This document shows, one piece after another, positions 24,605 through 32,337 of a DNA stretch of 64,000 bases. Origin of the DNA: Thiohalocapsa sp. PB-PSB1 (GTDB lineage: Bacteria; Pseudomonadota; Gammaproteobacteria; Chromatiales; Chromatiaceae); contig CP050890.1 in the NCBI GenBank assembly GCA_016745215.1, forward strand, positions 7,395,001 through 7,459,000, written 5' to 3'. The notes below the pieces were generated by a model that did not search any database, was not told where the DNA came from, and worked only from the letters and a program-made list of their open reading frames with translations. Each line of letters starts with the position of its first letter. Position 1 is the stretch's first letter. The position numbers and the translations under genes were made by a program.

Positions 24605-25875
24605 ACAAACCAGCGGCAATGCAATACATCGACGAGTTCCGCGATGGCCAACTCGCGCGCGGTCTGGCCCGAGCCATTGCCGCGGCCGTCGATCCCGCGC
24701 GCGACTATCGGTTGATGGAGTTCTGCGGCGGCCATACCCACGCGATCTTTCGCTATGGCGTGCAGGATCTGACGCCGGCGAATCTGCGTTTTGTGCACGG
24801 CCCCGGATGTCCGGTCTGCGTATTGCCCATGGCACGCATCGATCAGGCCATCGCCATGGCCATCGAGCATGAAGTCGTCTTGTGCACCTACGGCGATCTG
24901 ATGCGCGTGCCTGCCAGCGCACGCAACAGCCTGCTCAAGGCCAAGGCCGGCGGCGCCGATATCCGCATGATCTACTCCACAATGGACGCCTTGGCCATCG
25001 CCCGCGCCGATGCCGAACGACAGGTGGTATTGTTTGCGATCGGATTCGAGACCACCACGCCGCCGACCGCGGTCGCATTGAAGGTCGCCCGTGCCGAACG
25101 GCTAAGCAATTTTTCCGTGTTCTGCAATCATCTGCTGACACCGCCCGCGTTGGCCAATATCCTAGCCTCGGCCGCGCCTGGTGCGGATGCCCAAGGCGTG
25201 CAGATCGACGGCGTTCTTGGGCCGTCTCATGTCAGCACCATCATCGGCAGCCGCGCCTACGAATTCGTGCCGCTGGAATATGCCAAACCGCTGGTCATCG
25301 CCGGTTTCGAACCCCTGGATGTGATGCAAAGCGCGTTGCTGCTGGTGCAGCAGATCAACCAGCGGCGTTGTCGCGTCGAAAATCAATACAGGCGCGCCGT
25401 GAGCCGCGATGGCAACCGCAAGGCGCAGGCGCTGATGGGCGAGACCTTCAGCGTTCGCGATCAATTCGAATGGCGCGGACTGGGACAGCTTCCCCGCAGC
25501 GCGTTGCGCATCGCCGACGACTATGCCGAGTTCGATGCCGAGGAGCGCTTTTCGGTCATGCCGGGTCGTGCCAAGGAGATCAAGGGTTGCGAATGCCCCA
25601 GCGTACTGCGCGGCAGCATAGAGCCGCTGGAGTGCAAATTGTTCGGCACTGTCTGCACGCCGGAAAACCCCATGGGCGCCTGCATGGTGTCCTCGGAAGG
25701 CGCCTGTGCCGCCTATTGGAGTTACGGGCGCTTTCGCCGATCCGCAACGGCGCCGACAAGCGCATCGTCGGAGACTGCCGCAGCAGCGCCTGATGCTCTG
25801 CCACAGGACCGCCTGCAAGCGACGCAAACCAGTTCGTTCAGCAGTCCCGGCGAAAAGAAGGCAGTGGTCGAATGA
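24601..25875 (+). CDS. hypD: Hydrogenase maturation protein HypD
   Basis: 424 residues. Motifs in order: MEFCGGHTHAIFRYG (Cys42), HGPGCPVCVLP (Cys70, Cys73), IGFETTTPPTA, FCNHLLTPPAL, GPSHVSTIIGS. The iron-sulfur cysteines follow near the end (KGCECPSVLRG, LECKLFGTVCTPENPMGACM). HypD is the scaffold on which CN- and CO are loaded onto iron. The C-terminus carries an extra 45 or so Ala/Ser/Thr-rich residues after SYGRF, like the extended tail of the neighbouring HypC. It overlaps hypC and hypE by 4 bp each. Confidence 0.95.
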   Translation: MNKPAAMQYIDEFRDGQLARGLARAIAAAVDPARDYRLMEFCGGHTHAIFRYGVQDLTPANLRFVHGPGCPVCVLPMARIDQAIAMAIEHEVVLCTYGDLMRVPASARNSLLKAKAGGADIRMIYSTMDALAIARADAERQVVLFAIGFETTTPPTAVALKVARAERLSNFSVFCNHLLTPPALANILASAAPGADAQGVQIDGVLGPSHVSTIIGSRAYEFVPLEYAKPLVIAGFEPLDVMQSALLLVQQINQRRCRVENQYRRAVSRDGNRKAQALMGETFSVRDQFEWRGLGQLPRSALRIADDYAEFDAEERFSVMPGRAKEIKGCECPSVLRGSIEPLECKLFGTVCTPENPMGACMVSSEGACAAYWSYGRFRRSATAPTSASSETAAAAPDALPQDRLQATQTSSFSSPGEKKAVVE

Positions 25876-26930
25876 GCGCCCAGAACAGACGCACGCCTGG
25901 TTCAGGCAGCCGCCTCGATCTCCAGCATGGCATCGTGGACATGAGCCATGGCAGCGGCGGCCGCGCCATGGCCCAGCTCATCGACGAGCTGTTCTGCAAA
26001 CATCTCGATAACGAGTTGTTGGCGCAAGGCAACGACCAGGCCTGTTTTCGTCCGCCAGCAGGGCGGCTCGCGATCAGCACGGACGGTCACGTCGTCTCTC
26101 CGCTGTTTTTCCCCGGAGGCGACATCGGCTCTCTGGCCGTGCATGGCACCGTCAACGATATCGCCATGTGCGGCGCCCGCCCGCTGTATCTGGCCGCCGG
26201 CTTTATCCTGGAAGAAGGTTTGCCGCTGCATGACCTGGCGCGGATTGTGCAAAGTCTGGCCCAGGCTGCCAATGCAGCCGGGGTGGCCGTTATCACCGGC
26301 GACACCAAGGTCGTGGAACAAGGCCATGGCGACGGCTGTTTCATCACCACCACCGGCATTGGCCTGGTACCGGACAACATCCACATCTCCGGCGACCGTG
26401 CGCGACCGGGGGATGCGATCCTGATCAACGGCACGATCGGCGACCATGGCGTCGCCATCCTGTCGAAACGCGAAAATCTGGGCTTCGACACCGAAATCCG
26501 ATCCGACAGCGCGGCATTGCACGACCTGGTCGCCGCCATGCTCGCGGTGGCACCGGACCTACACTGCCTGCGCGATCCCACCCGAGGCGGTCTTGGGACC
26601 GCATTGAACGAACTCGCCCAGCAATCCGATGTGGGCATCTACATCCACGAGCCAGCCATTCCGGTGCGCCCGGAGGTATCCGCGGCCTGCGAGCTGCTCG
26701 GCTTGGACCCCCTATATGTCGCCAACGAGGGCAAGCTCATCGCCATCTGTCCCGCCCTCCGGGCCAAGACAGTATTGCAGACCATGCGCGCCCATCCGCT
26801 GGGTCGGGATGCGGCCATCATCGGCCGAGTCATCGACGACCCGCATCGATTCGTGCAGATGGAGACCAGCTTCGGCGGCAACCGCATCGTCGACTGGCCG
26901 GCCGGTGAACAATTGCCGCGCATCTGCTGA
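25872..26930 (+). CDS. hypE: Hydrogenase maturation protein HypE
   Basis: 352 residues. MSHGSGGRAMAQLIDELF begins the PurM-like fold; GGDIGSLAVHGTVNDIAMCG and ITGDTKVVEQG bind ATP. The protein ends LPRIC, the invariant C-terminal cysteine that HypF carbamoylates and HypE dehydrates to thiocyanate, the cyanide donor for HypC-HypD. It is the last gene of the maturation set here; hypA, hypB and hypF are not in the window. A 29-bp piece of its 3' end recurs at 28571-28599. Confidence 0.95.
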   Translation: MSAQNRRTPGSGSRLDLQHGIVDMSHGSGGRAMAQLIDELFCKHLDNELLAQGNDQACFRPPAGRLAISTDGHVVSPLFFPGGDIGSLAVHGTVNDIAMCGARPLYLAAGFILEEGLPLHDLARIVQSLAQAANAAGVAVITGDTKVVEQGHGDGCFITTTGIGLVPDNIHISGDRARPGDAILINGTIGDHGVAILSKRENLGFDTEIRSDSAALHDLVAAMLAVAPDLHCLRDPTRGGLGTALNELAQQSDVGIYIHEPAIPVRPEVSAACELLGLDPLYVANEGKLIAICPALRAKTVLQTMRAHPLGRDAAIIGRVIDDPHRFVQMETSFGGNRIVDWPAGEQLPRIC

Positions 26931-26958
26931 AGTTCATTCACTGCGATCGCGAGGACTC

Positions 26959-27592
26959 GTGCTCTGCTGCGGAAGTCGCGAGAGCGTTTGCAGTCGTTGT
27001 CGTTGTCGTCATCTTGGTCGTCATCGATAAGTAGCGGTTCATGAATAACCTATACAACGCTATCCAGACATCGGCGGAGTGCAATCGGGATCGGGGTCGC
27101 TATCGGAATCGGAATCGGAATCGGAATCGAGAGAGAAAACGCCCTATGCCAGTCGGTCATGAGAAGCTCGACGTCTAGCGTGCGGCCATCGAGTCTGTCG
27201 GCTGGGCCTAGCGCGACTGCGAGCATGTGAAAGGACAGCGTAACGCGAAGGATCAACGCCTGTGCGCATCATAGGCGCGCATCGCAGGCCATCGCGCTGA
27301 ACAGTGCCGAGGGTAACGGCAAAGCGACGAGCGGGGATCGACGCCGGTCGTTTGAAGTCGCACGAGGCTCGGACAGCGTGGCTACGCGGTCAGCGAGGAG
27401 CTTGGCGGATATCGGGTTGGTCAGTTCGATACCGATACCGACGCCGATAGCGGTACCGAATGAGTCGGCAGGTGACACCCAAGCCAAAAACCTGTTTAGC
27501 TTGTTTCTGCACCATCACTAATCCACGATCTACGATCATGACAACGACAAACAGCAGAAACGATAACGGGACATGCGCACCGCTGCACTAGG
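26959..27592 (+). repeat. 83-bp repeat interrupted by about 550 bp
   Basis: The left end GTGCTCTGCTGCGGAAGTCG (26959-26980) and the right end CAAACAGCAGAAACG..CGCACCGCTGCACTAGG (about 27531-27592) match the continuous copy at 835-917. The interrupting DNA contains (GTTGTC)n sequence and R2 copy 1. The gap between hypE and the His-rich gene (26931-27889) holds only repeats of this kind. Confidence 0.55.
27035..27519 (+). repeat. Dispersed repeat R2, copy 1 (485 bp, internally deleted)
   Basis: Nearly identical to 45887-46499, starting CATGAATAACCTATACAACG and ending TTGTTTCTGCACCATCACT. Each copy has (GGAATC)n near the left end and (GATACC)n near the right end. This copy lacks 119 bp that lie between two GCTCGG hexamers in copy 2. 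No intact reading frame of recognisable family was found. Confidence 0.85.
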
Positions 27593-27704
27593 AAAAACAT
27601 GGGACGGATAAGCGATCCAACCACGTCTGTGCATCGCTGCGGACGGCGCTGGCGGCAACGGATATCTCGCCTTCGGCTCTGGAAAGCCGAACTGCAGCGG
27701 AATC

Positions 27705-27734
27705 GGTGGGATGCGCTTCGCTTTCCCGCCCTAC
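27705..27734 (+). repeat. Single REP-type palindrome
   Basis: GGTGGGATGCGCTTCGCTTT followed by CCCGCCCTAC is an imperfect palindrome of the kind common between gammaproteobacterial genes. It is a different family from the 93-bp array. Just upstream (27604-27640) is a fragment related to the R3 repeat. Confidence 0.6.
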
Positions 27735-27889
27735 TGGGCTTAAGGTAATAACATACTATTCGGTGCGGGGCCTTGGTCTACCATCAGGATGATGGACAGC
27801 CCGCAAGACAACCACAGCCCCTTGCCGGGCGCCGAAGCCCACCACAGAACCCAAAAACCAAATTTGACCAAACTGGCCGGAGATAGACC

Positions 27890-28423
27890 ATGATCCAGAA
27901 GATATCACCCTCTTTGTCCCATCGCCCGCTGACCGCCCTGATCGCCGCCGGTGCCCTCGTCGCGGCCCTGCCGTCGGCAGGCGCAGCCGATGCCGAAGCC
28001 ATCGCCGCCGAGCACGCCGCCTGGACCGAGGAACATGCGGCGTGGCGTCAGGACCATACCGAATGGCAAGCCGAGCACGCGGCGGCCGACGCGTCCGCAC
28101 ACAAACTGTTGTGGTTGATTCATCGCCATCGGCAGGAGATCACCGCCCACGAAGCCGCGATCGAGACCCATGCTGCGGCCGTCGAACAGCATGCACAGGC
28201 CCTGGAGGGTGAGAGTGCCGACCCGGAAGCCATGGCGGAGCGCCATGAGTCGATGGCCGCGGCCCATGCCGCCCACGCCGAGCAGCACGAGCACTACAAG
28301 CAACTGCATGCGCAGATCGCCGACATCGTCGCACGCATCGAAGCACTGCCGCTGCCGCCTGCACTGCACACGAACCACGGGGCTGCGGACGAAAAGCCCG
28401 AACCGGCGCAGCCTGAGGAGTAG
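27890..28423 (+). CDS. Exported histidine- and alanine-rich coiled-coil protein
   Basis: 177 residues. A signal peptide (about 1-32, ending PSAGAADA) is followed by a helical, Ala/Glu/His-rich body. Between about 40 and 70, histidines recur every seventh residue in EEHAAWRQDHTEWQAEHAAA, with tryptophan at a second heptad position, so one face of the helix carries a stripe of His. More His-containing heptads follow (EITAHEAAIETHAAAVEQHA). I recognise no family. Metal binding in the periplasm is a reasonable inference, and hyp genes for a nickel enzyme lie 960 bp upstream, but across repeat DNA. Confidence 0.6.
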   Translation: MIQKISPSLSHRPLTALIAAGALVAALPSAGAADAEAIAAEHAAWTEEHAAWRQDHTEWQAEHAAADASAHKLLWLIHRHRQEITAHEAAIETHAAAVEQHAQALEGESADPEAMAERHESMAAAHAAHAEQHEHYKQLHAQIADIVARIEALPLPPALHTNHGAADEKPEPAQPEE

Positions 28424-28431
28424 CGTTCGAT

Positions 28432-28513
28432 GACGGGGAGCCGGCAGCTGGGATCGCGCCGGGTTTTATTCTGGCACCGAACAGGCGGCACAGAATAGAA
28501 GAGGCTCCCCGTC
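28432..28513. other. Inverted repeat after the His-rich gene
   Basis: GACGGGGAGCC at 28432-28442 is answered by GGCTCCCCGTC at 28503-28513, a perfect 11-bp inverted repeat around a 60-nt loop with a smaller ATTCTG/CAGAAT pair inside. It may be a transcript-end structure or a small mobile palindrome; there is no T run. Confidence 0.45.
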
Positions 28514-28570
28514 GCTTGTGCGGCCACCCTCGCTGCTGGGCGCCGCATGCTGCTGCTCGACACTGACCTC

Positions 28571-28599
28571 CCGCATCGTCGACTGGCCGGCCGCTGAAC
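28571..28599 (+). repeat. 29-bp duplicate of the hypE 3' end
   Basis: CCGCATCGTCGACTGGCCGG and the next nine bases match hypE positions 26882-26910 with one mismatch. The surrounding bases do not match. Confidence 0.7.
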
Positions 28600-28660
28600 C
28601 AGCAGTTTCAAATTTAAGACCATAGTGTTATGAAGGACTCTCTAGAATCTACTGGAGAGT

Positions 28661-28930
28661 CCCTTGGTCCTCAAGCCGAAGTCCACGCCTGTGAAGTGGA
28701 CCATAAAGCCGCTGGTTGCCACGGTTCGCTAGGCGCTGTGCGCCCTGCCGGATGCGCGCAAGGGCGGCAACAATCAACGCTACACGATGGGCGATGCCGG
28801 AATGAGTGCGTTCTCGGTATTCTTCATGCAGAGCCCGTCGTTTCTCGACTTTCAGGTGCGAATGCAGAAAGCGCGAGGGCGGAACAATGCCAGCTCGCTG
28901 TTCGGGATCGAGCAGATCCAGGGAAAACGG
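28661..28930 (+). pseudogene. Transposase N-terminal remnant
   Basis: One frame reads LPDARKGGNNQRYTMGDAG, FSVFFMQSPSFLDFQVRMQ and GRNNASSLFGIEQI, which resembles the N-terminus of a family of transposases (ALPDxR.., FFMQSPSFL.., NN..SLFGI..). There is an in-frame TAG at 28730 and the match stops abruptly at about 28925, where REP sequence begins. Only about 90 of several hundred residues remain. The exact IS family is uncertain. Confidence 0.6.
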
Positions 28931-29240
28931 GGACACAGGAAAAACGGGGACAGACCACGTTTTCCACGTTTTACAGAATCGCGGTCATGCTGAAAAAGAT
29001 GGTCTGTCCCCGTTTTCTGCTTGCATTGGGTAGCCGGCGGCGATGATACGTGCGCGTCTAGGCATGGATAACAGGATCTCAAAGACAATAGCAACATAGC
29101 ACCGAACCAAGTCTAGCAGAAAAACGTGGTCTGTCCCTGTTTTCCCCCCTGTTTTCCCCTCCCTGTTTTCCCCTCTGTTTTCCCCTCTGTTTTCCCCTCT
29201 GTTTTCCCCTGAAAAAGGTGCTCTGCCCCCGTTTTCTTCC
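28931..29240. repeat. GGGGACAG-type REP sequences and a 12-bp tandem repeat
   Basis: ACGGGGACAGACCACGTTTT at about 28941, AGATGGTCTGTCCCCGTTTT at about 28998 and ACGTGGTCTGTCCCTGTTTT at about 29123 are copies of one palindromic family in both orientations. From 29137 to 29210, CTGTTTTCCCCT repeats six times. This family is known beside REP-associated (Y1) transposase genes, but none is present here. Confidence 0.7.
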
Positions 29241-29247
29241 CAGCAGC

Positions 29248-29530
29248 TTTCCAGCCGGCCCGTCTTTGGCACGGCGCACTGGGACCGCCGGCTTTCCAGC
29301 CGGCCCGTCTTTGGCACGGCTCAACGCCGTGCCAAAGACGTGGGAAATTGCGAAAACCCTTTAAACCCCAGCCAAATCCATCCGAGCTGAACATGCGGGA
29401 GTGGGCTTGCCAAGTTGCTTTGGACGCAAGATCGCCTGATGCGGGCATCGAGCCCGCATCAGGCGAAGCCGGCTGGAAAGCCGGCGCTCCCAGTAGGCCG
29501 GCTGGAAAGCCGGCGCTCCCGGGGCCGGCT
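29248..29530. repeat. GCCGGCTGGAAAGCCGGC-type palindromes
   Basis: TTTCCAGCCGGCCCGTCTTT followed by GGCACGGC occurs at 29248-29275 and 29293-29320, with the inverse GCCGTGCCAAAGACG at 29326-29340. GCCGGCTGGAAAGCCGGCGC then CTCC occurs twice at about 29471-29519. These form several alternative hairpins. Between them lies non-coding sequence. Confidence 0.7.
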
Positions 29531-29548
29531 GACGAGATAGCCCAGAGA

Positions 29549-29709
29549 GGAGTAGCCAGCGGCCGATGGCGCGGATCGGGCTGCTCTGCTCCGCGACGGG
29601 GATGAATCGGCTCGGCATGATTGGACAGTGCCGCGGATGGCGCCAGCGCAGCAGGGTCTTCAGTTCGATCAGCTCCGTGGGTCCGATGCCCGCCAGGTCG
29701 ATCCGCCAC
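29549..29709 (-). pseudogene. EAL-domain (c-di-GMP phosphodiesterase) remnant
   Basis: Read leftward, one frame gives GPTELIELKTLLRWRHPRH followed by SRFIPVAEQSSPIRAIGRWL. This matches the EAL-domain segment usually written E.LLRW.HP..G..P..FIP.AE..G.I..IG.WVL. A TAG precedes it and the match ends after the WLL; about 50 residues survive of a domain of about 250. The EAL motif itself, which would be upstream, is missing. Confidence 0.65.
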
Positions 29710-29838
29710 TACACCATTCCACTCAGAACCACAACTGCCAATATACGCCTGACTGAATCTGCCGCATCACCATCCACACCGAAGAGGCGGAACCGCTATC
29801 GCGTTCCGCCCTACGCGGGCTTTGTTTCTGACCCGTTA

Positions 29839-32337
29839 TCAGGGGCAGCTCGGCAGCGCCAGCACACCGCCCACCGGCGAGGAGATCAGATAGCCCTCCC
29901 CACGCAGGATCGGGAAGTCGTAGCCGGCGATCCTTTGGTTTGGTTGGGTTCCGTAATAGGCGCAGCCCTGCCAGCGCCCCGTGGTCGGTTCGAGGCGATG
30001 GATCGAAGTTGCCGTGGTGCTCCCAAGGGTCTCCAACCAGCTGGAGCAGGTAAACCCGGCGGTCGGTTGCGGGTGGCCGATGAGGTTGATCCCGGCGGCG
30101 AGCATGGGGGCGCTGCAGAGCGGGTCACCATTCAGGGTTAGCTCGTGCGGCAGCTCTACCTCCAGCACATAGCCCTCGGCGGTGGTGATACCGAAGTGGC
30201 CGGGGTCGCTGTCCGTCGTCGTGACGGTGCAGGTCCGGTACGCCTGCGCGGTTGGGTCGAGGCGCCGCAGCCTGTCGCTCGGGCCGGTGGCGCCGATGGC
30301 GTTCAGCAACTTGACGCAGGTGTCGTGCTCCGGCGGCACCTGGTGCGGATAGGCAATGAGATTAGTGCCGGGTTGAGCAGCGATGATGACGCTGAGCCCG
30401 TTCAAGTACTCGTCTAGATCGCTGGTGCCGTCGTTGTCGAAGTCGCCGCTGCCGTTGCGGTCGAGCGTGCCGAACCGAGCTTGCTCCCAGGCGTCGGCCA
30501 TGCGGTCGCAGTCGGTGTCCCAGACCGGGCAGACGAGGATTTCGACCAGCTGACTGGTCTCCAGCACGCCGTCGCTGGCGGTGAAGGTGATCTGGTAGGG
30601 GCTGTAGGTGCCGTCCGGCTCGATGATGGCTTGGCCGATGCGCACGGGCCAGTCGAGGGCGTATTGGGCCAGCGTTTGGCTGCTGGTCTCGTCCTCCAGC
30701 ACAGCGCCGTCGGGCAGCGGATCGGCGGTGATGGTGGGCAGGGTACCGTTGGGATCGCTGGCCTCGACGATGAAGCCCAGGCGCCCGCCCTCAGCAATCT
30801 GCTTGTCGGTGATGAATTGGAGCGCCGGCGGGGTCGGCGGGAGGACCAGGTTCTCCAGTGCCAGCAGGTAGGTGCCGGTGCTGTTGATATCGAACAGGTT
30901 CAGCCAGTACTCCCAGCTGTCGGTATCGCGGTTACGGGTCTTGCTGAACCAGATGTTGTCCGCGCGGATCACCTTGCCGTCGGTGCGAAAGGCCTCGACG
31001 ACCTGCTTGCCGCCGGCGTAGGGGTCCGGCAGGCGGACGTAGACGAAGCCAGCGGAATCGGTAAAGCTCAGTTCCTCGCGGCCATTGTCCAACAGGGTCA
31101 GGCTGGCCTGGTCGGAGAGGTCCGCCACCTCGCTGTCGATGCCGTTAGATTCGAACACCTGCTTGATGCCGGTCTCGAAGTCACCGTCGAAGGCCAAAAA
31201 GTCACGGATGGCGTCGCGACCCGGCAGGTCGACGCGCACGTGGCGGATCAGAAAATGGGTATCGACGTCGTCGATGAGCGACGTCAGCTCGCCGCCGAGC
31301 TCGTCGGCGTGACTGAACTCGGCCTCGAAGCCCACGAACTGCCCGGACAGCGTGGTTTCCATGTCCCAGGCGGCTATCCGGCTGGCGCCGGGGTCCAGGT
31401 CGCCTAAGCCCACCAATAGGCTCGGGCTCGCGGGTTGTTCATCGACGCGACTGCCGGTGATGCGGAAGTCGATGAGCAAGCCCAGTTCATTCTCGACGAT
31501 CTCCGGCTGGGCGGAGTCGATCTGCACGTCCGTCGCCGGCCCCTGGCCGTTGTTGCGCACCCGCAGCCCGAGCAGGAAGGGCTCGATGGATTCGATCTCC
31601 GGAGTGAGAGGATCATCGGCGAAGACGTCGCGCTCCAGGAAGTAGTCCAGGCTCAGCAGCGGCAGGGGCTTGACGAAGATGTAGTCTGGCGTGACCTCCG
31701 CCGCCTTCTCCTCCCCGCCGAGGGTGTAGCCCACCCGCGCGCCGACATAGTACAGGGTGCCGTTGGGGTTGTTGCCGCCGGAATCAGGTGCCGGGATGAT
31801 CAGCCAGCGCACATCGGCGCTGCTCGACGGCGCCACGCTGCCGCTGCCGTCCACGGCATCGGTGCCCTGCATGGAGCGGATGCGGATGAAGAAGTCCGCA
31901 TCCGTATTGTCCGGGTCGAAGCTCGCTGTCACCGGCAGCCCGTTCTCGTCCTCGAACAGCACATCGACGGACAGGTCCTCGATGGCCAGGGTGTCCAGAT
32001 CGTTGTTGATGCGCAGATGCGCCTCGAAGGCCTGGCGCTCGAAGGTCAGTTCCTGCTTGATCTCGATCCTGACGACGGCGCAGAGGGTGTCGGCGAGGAG
32101 TGCCGGGCTTTGTAGCGTGAGCAATAGGGCCAATGCGGGGAGCCAGTGCCACAACCTTGCGCCAAGGACCGCTGCACGCCTCGTCTCCACGCTCCCGCGT
32201 GGAAATACAGGGCGGTCGCTCCGGCAGCCCGTTGTCGACGCGACGCTGGAGCGTCGGCCCGTGCTCCCACGCTGGCGCGTGGGAGCGAGGCTATGGACGA
32301 TCACTAGCATCCGCAACTTCAACCGCATCATGTGCAT
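29839..32337 (-). CDS. Exported protein with a calcium-binding type motif (RHS locus, fourth gene)
   Basis: About 832 residues. A signal-peptide core (LPALALLLTLQSPALLADT) lies some 65 residues in. Before it comes Arg/Ser/Thr-rich sequence encoded by REP palindromes. The body is beta-rich with CARDB/Ig-like character (NELGLLIDFRITGS; FLLGLRVRNNGQGPATDVQI). Near residues 640-670 there is DRNGSGDFDNDGTSDLDEYL, a thrombospondin-3/dockerin-type calcium site. The C-terminal 150 residues have repeated cysteines and end GVLALPSCP. The start at 32337 is chosen for its GGAG at 8-bp spacing; it overlaps the end of the RHS gene by 10 bp. The function is unknown; probably surface-located. Confidence 0.6.
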   Translation of the reverse strand: MHMMRLKLRMLVIVHSLAPTRQRGSTGRRSSVASTTGCRSDRPVFPRGSVETRRAAVLGARLWHWLPALALLLTLQSPALLADTLCAVVRIEIKQELTFERQAFEAHLRINNDLDTLAIEDLSVDVLFEDENGLPVTASFDPDNTDADFFIRIRSMQGTDAVDGSGSVAPSSSADVRWLIIPAPDSGGNNPNGTLYYVGARVGYTLGGEEKAAEVTPDYIFVKPLPLLSLDYFLERDVFADDPLTPEIESIEPFLLGLRVRNNGQGPATDVQIDSAQPEIVENELGLLIDFRITGSRVDEQPASPSLLVGLGDLDPGASRIAAWDMETTLSGQFVGFEAEFSHADELGGELTSLIDDVDTHFLIRHVRVDLPGRDAIRDFLAFDGDFETGIKQVFESNGIDSEVADLSDQASLTLLDNGREELSFTDSAGFVYVRLPDPYAGGKQVVEAFRTDGKVIRADNIWFSKTRNRDTDSWEYWLNLFDINSTGTYLLALENLVLPPTPPALQFITDKQIAEGGRLGFIVEASDPNGTLPTITADPLPDGAVLEDETSSQTLAQYALDWPVRIGQAIIEPDGTYSPYQITFTASDGVLETSQLVEILVCPVWDTDCDRMADAWEQARFGTLDRNGSGDFDNDGTSDLDEYLNGLSVIIAAQPGTNLIAYPHQVPPEHDTCVKLLNAIGATGPSDRLRRLDPTAQAYRTCTVTTTDSDPGHFGITTAEGYVLEVELPHELTLNGDPLCSAPMLAAGINLIGHPQPTAGFTCSSWLETLGSTTATSIHRLEPTTGRWQGCAYYGTQPNQRIAGYDFPILRGEGYLISSPVGGVLALPSCP

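Noticed and set aside
29137..29210. CRISPR-like or telomere-like repeat
   Set aside because: It is a plain 12-bp tandem repeat without spacers, next to REP palindromes.
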